Of a DNA stretch of 64,000 nucleotides, positions 21,406-33,939 are shown piece by piece. Under the pieces are notes generated by a model. It made no database searches and was not told where the DNA came from. It saw only the letters and a program-made list of their open reading frames with translations. Each line of letters starts with the position of its first letter. Position 1 is the stretch's first letter. Source of the stretch: Chionis minor (Eukaryota; Chordata; Aves; Charadriiformes; Chionididae). A program made the position numbers and the translations under genes. The stretch covers positions 27,140 to 91,139 of the forward strand of contig VZSF01004750.1 of NCBI GenBank assembly GCA_013398295.1. The letters run 5' to 3'.

Positions 21406-24400
21406 GGCCAGGGCCACCTTCCGCAGCAGAACGAGCTGCCCCTGATTTATATGAAGGACTGGGCAAGACACTTCCCAGCTCCAGGCGACGGGGACCAGAT
21501 CCTCAGCTGACGCAAGGTAACATCATTTCGGAGATCTTAATAAATTGGTGCCAATCCACATCAACCGAGCAATCTGCTCAGGGAACCCAGACAGCTAGAA
21601 CCAGCCCATGCACCTGCTGGAGCAACAACAGAAGTATCCGAGAGCTAATCTTATGATAATAAGCCAAAAAAAGGTGTGTGGCAGAGAAGAGAGGGAGGTA
21701 TGAAGTAGTCCCGTTACCCTGCTCACGCTATTAAAGAAAAACATCTGTTTATACAAAGAGATCTGACAAGAGCTACAGCAAAATGGATGAGGAGCTGAAT
21801 ACGTAAAAGGCAAAACCATCACTGGAAATAAATTCAATTATTCGGTTTTGCTTAGAGAAGCAACAAAGTTTCTGACATGTTTGCTATTCAGTCTGTCATT
21901 AGAGCTGAAAGATGTCTCAATAATGTTGAAGTTACATTTTTAACATCCACTCTCCTCCAAGCAGTTTGCATATTTTCCACTACGTTAGCTGATCAAGCCA
22001 TTAGTTACAGTTACTTAAAAATAAATGAGCTCTATATTTTCTTTCCTCCACACTTCCCATCGTGGAGCTCAACAGCAGGGGAGGGGGGACAGGGAAGAAA
22101 AGTATTCGTTCGCAATGAAACAACCCGATGAGAATGGTAAATGCTCGAGTTCGACTGCGGAAGGCGAGCACATCTAAGAAGAAAAAGCAGAAGCATCTCT
22201 CGTCGAGCAAGGAACTGATAAGGTCCCAAACAGCAGCAAAACACGCAAAATGAAAACCATATTTGTAAAAGAAACCATAGTTGGGAGGTTGATGGCTCCT
22301 GAATAAATCCAGCAAGAACAGAGGCAGGCTGGAATTTCGTTGAGCGCGCTGATATGCATTTACTTGCCAAAAAGAATTTTAACTAGAGCTATTCTTTCTG
22401 CTCTTTACCCTAATCCGCTCTCCTCCCCACAAAAAAATACCATCAAGTCAGTCAGTTTTCATGAAAAGGTTTCTGTTTTTACCCATTACAGAAAAGCAGG
22501 TAATATTCATTCTCCTATCCCCTCTTTCCCAAAATTTGGCCATAAAAAGCCCCCAAAGCAAAACCGACAGTTTATGTTTTGACTGCTGAAAAACAGAATC
22601 TGAAAGCAATTTCTCTCTGTTAATTAAGCTTTAAAAAAAACCTGCAGAAGATGAAGATATTTTCTTCCATGCAGAAAATGAAGGCAGCACATTTTCCCAA
22701 CTATCTGTGAACTGGAGGAAAAAAAAAACCCAAACCACTAATGAACTTTCGGGGTAGGGAATAATCTGAGCATGCCAGAAAAAAAGAAGGGAAAAAAAAA
22801 AAAAGCACGTTCCACTAATAGGTCATTGGGCAATTCTAACTCAATCCAGGCTTGATTGTGGGATACAGATTTATCCAATATATTGACCACTGGGTTGTGA
22901 GAACAGCCTTCACACCCAGCACAGAGCAAGTTTCCAACTGCTGCCGTCTCTGCACGGCAACATCCCGCTGAGATCTAGTCGGCTCCACCGCGCTGCTCTC
23001 ATTGGTAGCTTTAGCAGAGATATAAATAAATAAGAAACCTTGCTGCAATATATAACCTTAATATTGGCCTCCCAAAGCCTTCCTTTATAATAATCTACAG
23101 GTTTTGGCAATAGAGTAAAGCGTCCTTGCACCCCATGCTGCGGGATCAGTCCACGCTCTCCAGGTGATGTTCTCAGCTCATGCTGTACCACCAACGACCA
23201 CCGAGCACCACCAGCTCCCCCGTCCCGTCGCAGCAGCGGGGCTCCCAAAGCTCACGCCACAAGCTCCCCCATCAGCAAATAACTTCCATGTTGGACTTGA
23301 CAAACAACTACTTATATGAAGAAATTGGGATGAATGAATGAAAAAATCCAATCTCCTCAACAACCCTGCAGACCGACAGTGGTCCCAATTATGGCTCGGA
23401 AGCCACTGTGCTATGGGCTTCCCCCTGACTCTGGAGCACGTGCTGCTGCCACGCGTTCTTCAACAGCTGGGGCATTCCAATGGGTTGTTTGCTGGTAGAA
23501 GATGACGTGACTTCTGAAGCGAGTCTGTAGGACCAGATCCTAAGAGCGCTACGCTGCAGACCATTTTTAAAACGTGTGAGGGTGCTTACACATCTTTAGA
23601 AAGGCCCTTACTCGTAGGGGGAGCTCTTGCCCTTTTTGAGGTTATTCCCCCCCATAAAGCGTGTTCTGCTCGAGTGCATTTGGGCTCTGTCACTTGCTTC
23701 CAGAGCAAATAACGCCCAGGTTTCTGCAGGTCCTCTAGTCCCGCGAGATGGGCAAGGCTCCCAACATCCGCACATCAGACACACTTCTCTCAGCTCCATC
23801 CCAGCACCGTCAAACTCAGTCACCGAGCTTCCAGGATGCTAAGGACACAATGCCCAACTCCTGAAAGTCAGTCCAAAGGCCGTGCTGGGTCCTAACCAAT
23901 TGTCCCAATTCCAAGGGGACACTTTTGGGGGGGTCAGCCCCACGCAGCGCGCACGAATCCCACGCATGCGTCCTTCATCTCAACCGCACCCTTGATGCTG
24001 GGGTGTGAGAATGCTCAATCCCCTCCAGCTACAGGGGAATTCCCAAGCAGATGGTTAAACTGGATTTCCAGCTTCTCTGTAGCAGCAGAATGGGGGTAAC
24101 TCATCAGGGTGGAGGTACGGAGCTGGCTCACGTTGCCCAGCGCTTTGTGCTCGGAGCAAGTCACAGGTCTATCGGTCACCAGAGTTTCATTAGCTACAGA
24201 TGAGGTCACCCCTTGGCATCTGCGGAGCACCTTGAGACCTTCATGCGAGTCTGGTAATTATGAGAAATACTATATACATAATGAAACACGTTATGGAAAT
24301 GCAGTGCGTTTTGGCTGGGGGAGTCATAGGCACCTTCTAGGAACTGGAGCATTTGAACTCTACGAAAATCCCTGGGGAAGTGAGCACCTAATTCTCCTAG

Positions 24401-25029
24401 ACCTCCTGAAGGTGCCAGGCACATCCGTGTCAGGCCGTCAGCTCCTGTGCTTCTGGAGTTCAACGGCTCCTACAAGGCAGGAGCAGTGGCAGCAAGCTGA
24501 ATGCTACGGGCTTAAAACAAAGGCCTCTAAGTCAATGAAGTTCAACATAATAAAGTAGCTCATTTTTTGCTGTCACTCACAGGCTGCTGCAGTGTTGACT
24601 CTGAAGGGTGGGAGAAAGGAAGAGGAACAGAAAGTACGCGAACAGAGAGAATGAGGCATCAAGGGGAGACGACAGCAGTGGGCACAGCCCAGCCCTTGCT
24701 GACGGGCATGAAATGAAGGTCAGGGATTTGGGAATATTTCCCGCACCAGCAGTGCCAGCCAGGGCAAGGAGATCTAGGATCTCCTGTCCTGTCCCAGCCC
24801 TGGAAATCCTCTCATACGCAGGTCTCCAGCAGCTGCTCCTTCCCATGGTGGGAGGAAGGGTAAGAGACAAAAAACAACAAAGTACGCAAAACAAACCCAC
24901 GCCATCAACAAGCCTCTCTGCCACAGCTCAGACCTTTCTGCCGGAGGGCAGTAACCCATTCATGAATGCCTTTCCCCTCCAGGCTGGTTGTGTTTTCACA
25001 ACTTGATTAAGTTCTTGTAGAGTAAGACC
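21406..25029. other. Unique non-coding stretch
   Basis: No gene recognised. The part 21,600-22,900 is AT-rich. Around 24,200-24,260 the wording GCACCTTGAGACCTTCATG faintly resembles an ancient SINE tail, too degraded to call. The 149-codon frame over 24,109-24,558 has a non-ATG start and no domain. Confidence 0.55.
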
Positions 25030-25185
25030 CTAGGACGGAGAATCAGAAGACCTGTCCCCACTATTGACTCTACCCTTAGCCTCAACATGCGGGCCTGGAC
25101 CCAGCAACTTCTTCCTCTTCTCCCTCCATCCCTAAATCTGCAATTTGAGATTAGATGTATCCCTTTGAGATCATGTGGGTGGATG
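25030..25185 (+). repeat. Probable ancient MIR-like SINE fragment
   Basis: The order of blocks matches MIR-type elements: GAATCAGAAGACCTG-like head, a middle with short A/T runs, then CCCTTTGAGATCATGTGGGTGGA, like the common amniote SINE tail. Divergence is high and no target duplication is visible. A CR1 copy begins about 60 bases downstream. Confidence 0.4.
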
Positions 25186-25247
25186 GGAAGAAGAGAAGGT
25201 GAAGTACTCCTGTGCACTTCATCCTTCGTTTCACCAGCAGCTCCACT

Positions 25248-25716
25248 CACAGAACCACCGAGGTTGGCAGGGACCTCTGGAGATCACCTAGTCCAAAACC
25301 CCTGCCAGAGCAGGTCCACCTACAGCAGGTTGCACAGGCTGGCGTCTGGGCGGGTTGGGAATGTCTCCAGAGTCGGAGACTCCACCACCTCTCTGGGCAG
25401 CCTCTTCCAGTGCTCTGCCACTCTCAAAGGAAACAAGTTCCTCCTCATGAGCAGATGGAACTTCCTGTGTTTGAGTTTGTGCCTGTTACCTCTTGTCCTG
25501 TCACGGGGCACCACTGAAAAAAGACTGGCCCCATCCTGCCGGCACCTTCCCTTTAGGTATTGATGAGCACTGAGGAGATCCCCCCTCAGTCTGCTCTTCT
25601 CCAGACTAAAAAGACCCAACTCCCTCAGCCTTTTCTCGTGCGAAAGATGTTCCAGCCCCCTAATCATCTTTGTAGCCCTTTGCTGTCCCCTCTCTAGTAG
25701 TTCCCGGCTCTGCTCC
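25248..25716 (-). mobile_element. CR1 3' end, reverse orientation
   Basis: The plus strand begins with the complement of the CR1 3' untranslated end. It continues into the complement of the last about 115 codons of ORF2. The minus-strand frame 25,320-25,667 reads the conserved C-terminus of the protein, including [19 protein letters not shown] and [13 protein letters not shown]. It is truncated at about 25,716. It is a close relative of the copy at 34,852: both contain the GCAGGTCCACCTACAG block. Confidence 0.92.
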
Positions 25717-25719
25717 TAC

Positions 25720-26800
25720 ACCTCAAAGCAACAAGCCCTATTATCATTTCAAGAGCACCCATCACCAGAACTTCCGTGAGTTCCCATCACCATGAGCTTC
25801 CAACTCTCCACTAGTCTTTTGTAGGGACAGCTGGAAAGACTATGGAAATATGTTCTCTTGAGCCCCCAGGGCTTTTTGCCTCTATTCTCAGCACTAAATC
25901 CTGGCTCATAAAGCTTTTCTCACAATATTTTCCATGTTCAGTGTGTAGATGGGTAGAAATATGTAGTACAGAGAGCACCGATGTCTATAAGAATCCTCAA
26001 GGCTGTTTGGTTGAAGAGTTGGGGGGCTTCCTGCCTCCCCCCAGAATCATTTGGCCAGGCCCATCTAGCGCCAACACCAAAACAAACCTTACAGCCCACG
26101 TCGAACTAAGGCATTTACATCTACTAAGCACACAAATCACCGCGGGTGTCCACACCGCAGGGGAATTAAACACTCGCACGCAGCTCTGAACCTCGGGACT
26201 ACCACTTATCTTTTGATTTAGTCCTGCTCTGAACCCATAAGCAAGGACGGATCTTTGCAATCCACCACCAGACCTCAGTCCAAGATCTTAAGCCGAGGTC
26301 AATGCGCTATATTGATTCATATCAGCGGAGCTTTACAGATTTATTCTAGCTGAGAATCTGGCCACTTACGACTTAAATAGCTTTCTGAACTGTATCCAAC
26401 AGGAAATCCTAAATCAAGAACACTCTGCGTTTTGAGAAGATTCCTCTCCCTCGGATCCAAACCCAGCTAAAAGTTTTGCAACTTTTTCCATTTTAGGAAT
26501 AAGAGGCTTTCTTCTCATATCTTCCTCTCCTCCCAAACAAATAATCAAGTACACAGGAGCCCAAAATATTTTTCCCCTCTCTTCACTTTATTCAGCGAGT
26601 TGACACTGAAGCCAGTATGTTTAAAACTGGCCAGCTGTGTTCTGACCAGCTGACACTGGAGGCCACAGCTGGGACAGCCAAGTAGGCAACATTCCAGCTG
26701 CAAACAAATGAGGCAACACCTTCAGAGAAGCGATCGAACTTGGGGAAATGGCCACGATTCAATTCAGAGCTTCCCTGCTGCTTTTCCAGTGACAGCTGCC
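25720..26800. other. Unique stretch, no gene recognised
   Basis: No gene recognised. The segment 26,060-26,190 has unusual wording around CCACGTCGAACTAAGGC that could be an old repeat but is too short to place. Confidence 0.5.
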
Positions 26801-26805
26801 GGTGA

Positions 26806-26905
26806 AGGCCAGATTCTCAGCAGGAGTAAAACTGGTTGTGCTGCTCTGACTCCCGGGGGCCCGCGCCAATTTACACCAACTGAGAACACGGCACAATGTG
26901 GTTCA
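26806..26905. repeat. Imperfect palindromic ancient repeat
   Basis: The left arm (around CCAGATTCTCAGCAGG) and the right arm (around CCAATTTACACCAACTGAG) are imperfect reverse complements flanking a GC-rich centre. The wording resembles a short palindromic repeat I recall as common in turtle and crocodilian DNA, where CCAGATTCTCAGCTGGTG faces its own complement. The family assignment is from memory; the inverted symmetry is visible directly. Confidence 0.45.
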
Positions 26906-27034
26906 CGTTTGGGCTTTGCTCTGCCCTCTCCCTCTTATCGTCCTTCATCTAGAAATAGCTGCATTATAAGAGAGAGAGAGAAGGAATAACAACCAAAATT
27001 TGTCCGGTCCAGAAATGGTTTCCTGGAATTTAAG

Positions 27035-27062
27035 TTTTTTTTTTTTTTTTTTTTTTTTTTTT
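27035..27062. repeat. Poly-T run (28 T)
   Basis: An uninterrupted run of 28 T. On the minus strand it would be a poly-A tail, but no retroposed sequence is recognisable next to it. It lies 176 bases before a 47-N gap. Confidence 0.95.
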
Positions 27063-27238
27063 CCTGAAAGGAGATAAAGTTGTTCATTGTTTGTCTTGGC
27101 CGCCCGTAAACTCATGCTGCTGAGAGCAGCCTTTGATCACAGGGCTATTGGGAGGCTGACCCCTGACAGCCAATCCACTCCCTGCTCTTTCAGTCTCACC
27201 AGCCCAGGCCTGACTTCCCTTTTCATAAAAAGCCATTA

Positions 27239-27285
27239 NNNNNNNNNNNNNNNNNNNNNNNNNNNNNNNNNNNNNNNNNNNNNNN
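27239..27285. other. Assembly gap (47 N)
   Basis: Forty-seven undetermined bases followed by an A run. The frame spanning it is not a gene. Confidence 0.99.
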
Positions 27286-27289
27286 AAAA

Positions 27290-30200
27290 AAAATTATACA
27301 TATATTATCCAACAGCCCTTGCAGCAGTTTAGGGATCCTGATCTAAGCAGCTTACAGGCAACTTCAGTATCAGGCTTTTCCCTTCCTCAGGGGTTCCTGT
27401 GATGGGATAGTGGGAAGGAGGCAGTTCGTGATCTCGGATGTCCTGCCATGAGCAGCAGCAACTCCATCCAAGCCTGCGGTGTGACAAACGTGCATCAGGG
27501 TGTATCTAACGAACGTGCTCTCTATAAGGGACAAACCAGAGCCCTGCCAAACGCTGCCAGAAGCCTACGTTTATTTCGCGTCCTCTTTTCCCACCGAAAA
27601 GTTTTTGGACATTTGGGTAGGATTTGTGTGTTCCTGTGATCTGGTCAAAGCTCCCAGCCCGAGCTGGTTTGCCGCACATCCAGAACATTTTTACAGCATG
27701 TGTTGCCCAACCGCAGAGGCTACAGGCACAAAGCACATTCTCTTCTGACACCTAGCAGGGAGTTCTTCTACGTAAGTCAAACTGTGTAATGTGACTCATT
27801 GCTCCCACACTTCATGGAAGGAGCGGGCTTAGTTTATTCTTGCTTACCCCAGCAAGGACAACCGTGTTCCCAAAGCACTGGATTTACAAAGCTCGTGTAA
27901 ACCATCCGAAGCGTGAGCACGATCGGGGTGATGCCTCCCAGCAACACCCCGCAGAAGACGATGGCTCTGGCCCTGTGTTCCTCCTCACCACAGTGACACG
28001 GAAAACCAGTGCAGTTGACCTGTGAGACACCGGGTAGTATGCAGGGATTTTTAAGAAACAAAAGGCACACGTCTCCCTAACAGATTTTTATCTACCAGGA
28101 CGAACAAGTGAGCTTTGAAAGGTGGGGTAGTAGGATCGCCGCTACCTGGATTTATTAGCCACCCCCTTCATCAGGGGACTCGGATGTTCTGATTTATATC
28201 AGATGATATCCAGAGGACACAAATAATATCCTTATCATCTCCTACTCCTGATCTGGGCGTCAAGTGTTCACGTTCTTTGCTCTTGAATCCCTATATAAAG
28301 TTTGAGCTATTAACATCTCCGGTCCAAAATCAGTGCTGCCCACATGTGCGGCTGCTTACAAGAAAGTTCCACGGGTGCAGAAACACGCGACTGTCGAGCT
28401 ACCATTTCGACTAGAGTCAGGAGCAAGACACGTTCATCTTGCGCTCAGTTTTATCTGATACGTTAGCTATGAAAATTATCAGACAAGCCAAATGTTCAGG
28501 CTAACATCTTGCCGCTGCATCTGGCCGCATAGTTTAAAGTCAAGTTCCAGTTAGTTGTGGTCTGAACAGATGCAACAGTCAAAAAACAGCTAATTATTCC
28601 CAATTCACAAACAACAATACCAAGGCAGAGGAGAGAAATATGTGACCGGTCTATAGTTTCTCAGAAAACTTGTAGCAAGTCCAGGAAGAGAATCTGGCGC
28701 TTCCATAAGCTAGTTCAGCTCGAGCCACGACGTTTTCCCTTCCCCTCCAAATCGCCTACAAAACCTGGAAATAACATAGTTAAATCTCCCATTTTCGTTA
28801 AGATGAAACCACCACCGGGGAGCATGGTCAGGCACGGTTAAAAATCATGAGCCGCGTTCAGCTCTGCTCCTATTCGAGCGTCCTGGCCATAGAAACACGT
28901 TGGCTGGGACTCCCATGTTTACAAACCCAGTTTCAGTGATCGCTGCCATGTATTTTTTTGCCACATGCACCTAAACTCTTTCCAGCCCTTCTAAGAAAAC
29001 TGTAAAAGCCACAAAACCTGCAACAGAGCAGAGCTCACAAAGTATTACCAGTGTCCTGAAGTGGATGTGTGTTATGTAAAAACAGCCAGAATGACAAAAT
29101 ACGACTATAAATCAACCCCTTCCCAGCCTCCTTTCCCCCCCAAACCCAGTATTTTTTTTCCTCTAACTATTCTAGATCCAACACCAGCTATGGGGCAAAC
29201 ATACCGCAGACTGGCTATCACAGCCCCAGTGCTGCCTTTGGGAAATCAAACTTAAGGCTCATAATCCTGAATATCTTGATGCTTTTTAAGGTTGGGTGCG
29301 CAATTCCCGCAAAGAGAGAGACACACCCAAAATCCAACAAAATGAAGACACACGAAGGGTCTGGTTATGGGGACATTGTGTCTAGGATTCTCATAAACAC
29401 ATGTTTTTCTCGTTAGACTCTCACCAGCATATGTAACGGCACAGAAAAAGCCCTGTAAATAACATTTCGCACAGTTATTCCAGGAGGATGTTGTCATGAC
29501 AAAGCACCCTTGTTGCCACTCTACTCATGGGCGGCATCATCAGTGAAGTCCCCCCAGATGACCACCAGGTCAGATGTGTAGCAAACTGAGCTCTGACCTG
29601 CCAGTTCCCTGCGGTGAATACCCAGAGCCAGGGGGATGGCAGGAAAATAGCTGCTTTCCCTACCGGCTCTGCAGCTCCGGAGGGAGCTTGGGCCGCTGAG
29701 CAAGCCGTAGGGATTGCTTCGGGACTGTGGGCTGCAGAGCTGGACCCACAAAGGAGGGCGATACGAGGGTCACTCTGAGACCTCACAGCTCCAAGGACTG
29801 AGCGTCAGCTCCCAAAATAACGAACGCGCGGAGCAAGGCACAGAAGCTAACCCACCAAGCTTGAAACTGCCTAAAATAGGCAAAGGGAAACTCAGAAACA
29901 AATACTCCCTCACAACCACGCTGTCCTCCAGAAATTCACACACTAAATGACTGCATGTACGGATTGCTCATGTCCTGAGAGAGCAGGGCTTCGAGCACCC
30001 TTCAGGGACTTTGGAAACTATTATTCTGTCCATAGCAAGAACTGCTCACAAGGGCTCTGTTAGTCAGATAATTTGGCACCAGCTGGCTCCTCCTTATCAA
30101 AAAGAAAGTGGCTACGTTCAAAGCTACTAGAAAGTTTAACTTTGTCCTCCATTATCAACTGGGCCACAGTTGATCAGGGCCACAGACATCAGACAGGACA

Positions 30201-30780
30201 GCCTTGCTGAGGGACTTCTGAGGTTCAGGTGACACCGCTGCGCTGAGTGCAGCAGTTCCTCCACCGTCAGCCAGCTGCAGGAAACCCAAGAGCCAGAGGG
30301 ACGTCTAATCGCAGGCAAAAATTGGGCAAGCCAAAGAAATGGCCCTTTGAAGGTCTGGGGACCTGGAGTCCATCTTTACCACCCAATAGCTGGGCTTAAG
30401 CATCTTTCTACAAGAACTTAATATTATTTTTACAAAACCTCCTTCATTCCTTCTCCCCAGCTACGTAGCACGGGCTCATCGCTGTTTTGATATAAGATCT
30501 CCTTCGGCTCCCTCTGGGACAGCCGGGTTCAGAGGAGGCCCTTCAAAAGGTATTTTCAGGACTTACGTGGTTTTGGGGGAGTTGCTTTGTGGAAGTAACC
30601 CAACAACGTAGACCTGACTGATGCCACCAGCTTGAGGACAAACTCCCCTGGGTTTCTGGGCAAGGGCTCTTCCTTCCAGCACACCCAGACGGGGCAGCTG
30701 AGCACTAACAAACCTCCCTGTGCTCAGCCAAGACACCAACGACCTGGGTATTGCTTTTGGGGCTCTACCACAGCGGTGCT
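27290..30780. other. Unique non-coding stretch
   Basis: About 3.5 kb with balanced composition and no repeat or gene recognised. Short open frames, mostly under 100 codons, carry no domain. A weak acceptor near 29,174 is followed by only 80 open bases. Confidence 0.55.
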
Positions 30781-30784
30781 GGAC

Positions 30785-30860
30785 GGCCAAAAGGAAGTCA
30801 CTGCTCTATGCTCCGCTTTCCTCCTCTGGAAAACGGCGGCACTGATCTCAAAATCCTTAA
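30785..30860 (+). repeat. Possible MIR core fragment
   Basis: The series AAGTCACTGCTC, then GCTTTCCTCCTCTGGAAAA resembles the MIR core (AAGTCACTT...CTCAGTTTCCTCATCTGTAAAA). It is short and degraded. Confidence 0.4.
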
Positions 30861-31800
30861 GGAAAACATGCCACAAGCAGATCAAGAAATAGATAGTACC
30901 AAATCAGCGTTTTGCGATGCTACATAGTTACGACACAAAACAGCAGGATGTCAATGCGATTTTAAAGTGATGGAAAATACATTGACAGAAGCCTTTTAAA
31001 GTGTAACTGAGAAGAAAAAAAGGCGGAAAGACCAACCAGTTTCACATGAAGGGAAAGCTGGGAATGCTCCCTCCTCCGTGCCCTCCCTTCTAAGCAAAAA
31101 AACCCCACCACAAGCAAACTACGAGAGAGATCTGTTGTTTCAAATCTGAATGGAAAAATCCACACAGCTCTCCCATGGCACTCACAGAGCAGAGGTTAAG
31201 ACTGAAGGGCGCAGCAGAAAGGGGAGATGCAAGATAAGCTGCTCAGATTCACATCTCCCCTTCGTAAGAACCGGGTCCTATTATAAACTTATGCAAATGT
31301 GTTTACTTTACATTTTATTTTGGTCTTAGCCATGCAGTTGTCAGCCTGTATCAACATGTCAGTCTGTTTGTGCAAACAATCATTCCTTCGTGGAAGGATT
31401 TCAGTAAAAACAGACAAAATGTTATGACATGCAAAAAAACTTCCTAAACACGACAATAAAAGACAAGCCACTAGAAGAGGATATGTTTTCCCTACCAATT
31501 ACACAGCTTAAAACAAAAGAAGTCAATCAGGACTTTTTCCCCCAAGGACAGCACAGTAATGGATTGCATCACTTCATGTACTTCCATGCGGTACCACGCT
31601 CGCAGGGTGGGTGCGAGGGAAGAGAACGGAGCCCATCAGCGCCACCCACACGCACTCCAAGACAGCCGCCACCACGAGCCTCTCCGTCTCTTCCCCACGT
31701 AACATCTGTGGGTATCAGAGAGAAGCGGAAACGTCCCGCTGCAGCGATGAGCAGCAGGCACAGAGTTTGGAGACACACTAGCCCTGACGCAGCCCCTTCC
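30861..31800. other. Unique non-coding stretch
   Basis: No gene recognised. The frame at 31,429-31,926 runs into the adjoining CR1 and is not a gene. Confidence 0.5.
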
Positions 31801-31802
31801 AG

Positions 31803-32296
31803 TCACAAAATCAGAGAACGGCAGGGGCTGGAAGGGACCTCTGGAGATCCCCTAGTCCAACCCCCCCTTGCCAGAGCAGGGTCACCCAGAGCAGGTTGGA
31901 CAGGGTGGTGTCCAGGCGAGTTTTGAGTATCTCCAGAGAAGGAGACTCCACCACCTCTCTGGGCAGCCTCTTCCAGTGCTCTGCCACCCTCAAAAGAAAG
32001 AAGTTTTTTTCCTTATGTTGAGGTGGAATCTCCTGTGTTCCAGTTTGTGCCCATTGTCCCTTGTCCTGTTGCTGGGCACCACTGAAGAGTCTGGCCCCAT
32101 CCTCTTGACACCTGCCTTTTAAATATTGTTAAGCATCTACGCATTCCCCCCTCAGTCCTCTCTTCTCCAGGATGAACACTCCCAGGTCTCTCAGCCTTTC
32201 CTCATCAGAGAGGTGCTCCAGACCCCTCAGCATCTTTGTAACCCTCCCCTGGACTCTCTCCAGGAGTTCCTTATCTTTCTTGAACTAGGGAACCTG
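31803..32296 (-). mobile_element. CR1 3' end, reverse orientation
   Basis: The complement of a CR1 3' end starts near 31,803 with a degraded tail. It passes through GGAAGGGACCTCTGGAGATC and the complement of the C-terminal protein block. The minus strand at 31,880-31,993 encodes [19 protein letters not shown]. Similarity fades after about 32,296. It is related to the copies at 25,248 and 34,852 but differs in the block after the tail. Confidence 0.92.
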
Positions 32297-32299
32297 GAA

Positions 32300-33500
32300 A
32301 CGAGGATGTAAAGAATGGGTGAGAGAGGACACGGGAGGGATGAAGGTGGTTTGATGGTGGGAAGGCAGCTGCAGAGAGCAGGGGACAGGGTTGAACCGAT
32401 ACGTCAACATTATGTTTATCCTGGAGACAGCGCTCAGTCACTCGGCTTTCCCCACTGATGCGGCAACATCTGGCCTCGCTCTATTGTATTCTCCTCTCAC
32501 GCTGTACCAGACCGCACCGTGCAGCGCTGCTCCGTGCTCGCCCAGCTGCACAGCATGGCACCACAGCTTGGAGGAGACGTGGTGCAGGGTCCCCAGCAAC
32601 ATGCTTGAGGGTCACCGGGACCGAGATGAGTCTCAGACCTGAACTCCAAAGCCTCACAGGTAGATACATGGGTTACGCAGCAGCAAAGCACCCTGCGCTG
32701 CTGGAACCCATGGGCCACATGGGAGCCGAGATGCCCATCACCCTCCAGATCACTCATTTTTGACCCTTTCTCCTACCTCCCCGACAAACCACCATTTTAT
32801 GAATCCTAGAGGCAGTCAGAATATTAAAAAAAATTCTGGACTAGCTCCTTAACGCAGTTCAGCCAGATGAGACGAAGTCCGAGGCCAAGCAGGGAAGCGA
32901 ATCTATTCCTTCTGATTTTTTTCCTACTTGCAAGCATGAGTTTGGTTTGTCGGGGCATCTGCTGATATTTTCTTCCAGGAAAAGAGAAGCAGCAGAGACT
33001 CATGCCCTCCTCAAGTATTGACTCTGAATGGGTCGTAAGCGTTGGCCACTGCAGAGCGGAACGAGGAACAGCAGCCTGGGGCTGCAGCTACAGCCACCGA
33101 CTCACCTTGGCAAGTCAAAGCCCCTTTTTTTGTTCAGAGCTACTTTGCTGCTCCCACAAACGAGGTTTTATGCCTGCCCCTGCGAGGTTAAGTGCACCGC
33201 GCTGTTGCAAGGCAAAATAATAAGTGATAATTTAGGAGAAACAGCCACTTCACTGCAAATTCCATAGTGCTTGGTGCAAACTCCAACACGCCCGGAGCTG
33301 CCAGCCACCGAGACCCGCTACCAGAGTCACCAAGGCACCACCCAGGCACTTGGCACAAGCTCCGCTCTTGACGCAAGGTTCGGCTATGACTAAGGCGAGG
33401 GAACGCACATCCATAGATGCCTTCAGCTAGGAAACACTGATTGAGGCCTCTCCATTACCCTAGGAGCTCTCAAAATCTTCCAACAAATAATTAAAAACAT
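32300..33500. other. Unique stretch with a minus-strand donor
   Basis: No gene recognised. A strong minus-strand donor (CCAAG then GTGAGTC) would end an exon at 33,106, but no convincing acceptor or promoter lies to its right before the CpG island at 33,505. Confidence 0.5.
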
Positions 33501-33504
33501 TCTG

Positions 33505-33935
33505 AGCGTGAAAACACCCTCGTCCGAGACGGAAAGCGTGCTAACGGCAGCTCCCAGCTTACCTCCATGCTGTTGAGCCCCCCCAGGCAGCTGGCACAGC
33601 TGGTATCGCTGCTTGGGTGCCCCCGGCGTGGCCGAGGAGCCACGGCCGAGTCCTCTCCGGCGCCGTGCCTGCTGGCAGGCAGCGCTGCCGGATCCCAGGC
33701 AGCCTTACCCCGCTGCAGCCCCCGCCCGGCGCTGGGAGGCTGGTGCTCTATTCCTCCAGAGGGCATTGTGGGAAGGCGGTGGAGGATTCCCAAATAATTC
33801 CCGTCCCAGCTGGCGAGTGGGTTGGGTGGGCAATTCGGGCGCGAGCTGCCCGTTGGCGCTGCCGTGGCCTTTGGGGTCAATGCCCCCCCTGGGCGAGGAG
33901 GCGCTGCAGGCAGGGAGGGGGAAAGCCCGAAGCGG
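33505..33935. promoter_or_regulatory. CpG island with outward-facing splice donors
   Basis: About 30 CpG in 430 bases of GC-rich sequence. At the right edge the plus strand has AGCG then GTAAGT (donor at 33,935). Near the left edge the minus strand reads ATGGAG then GTAAGC (exon end at 33,563). Two consensus donors pointing out of one island fit a bidirectional promoter with two first exons. The minus-strand frame (33,491-34,021) and plus-strand frames through it have no recognised domain. A short hairpin (TGCCTGC / GCAGGCA, two-base loop) lies at about 33,666-33,681. Confidence 0.5.
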
Positions 33936-33939
33936 TAAG

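Noticed and set aside
24190..24290. Possible SINE tail
   Set aside because: Only a few words resemble the family and no core or head is visible.
31429..31926. Plus-strand frame of 165 codons
   Set aside because: It runs into the antisense of a CR1 copy and has no domain.
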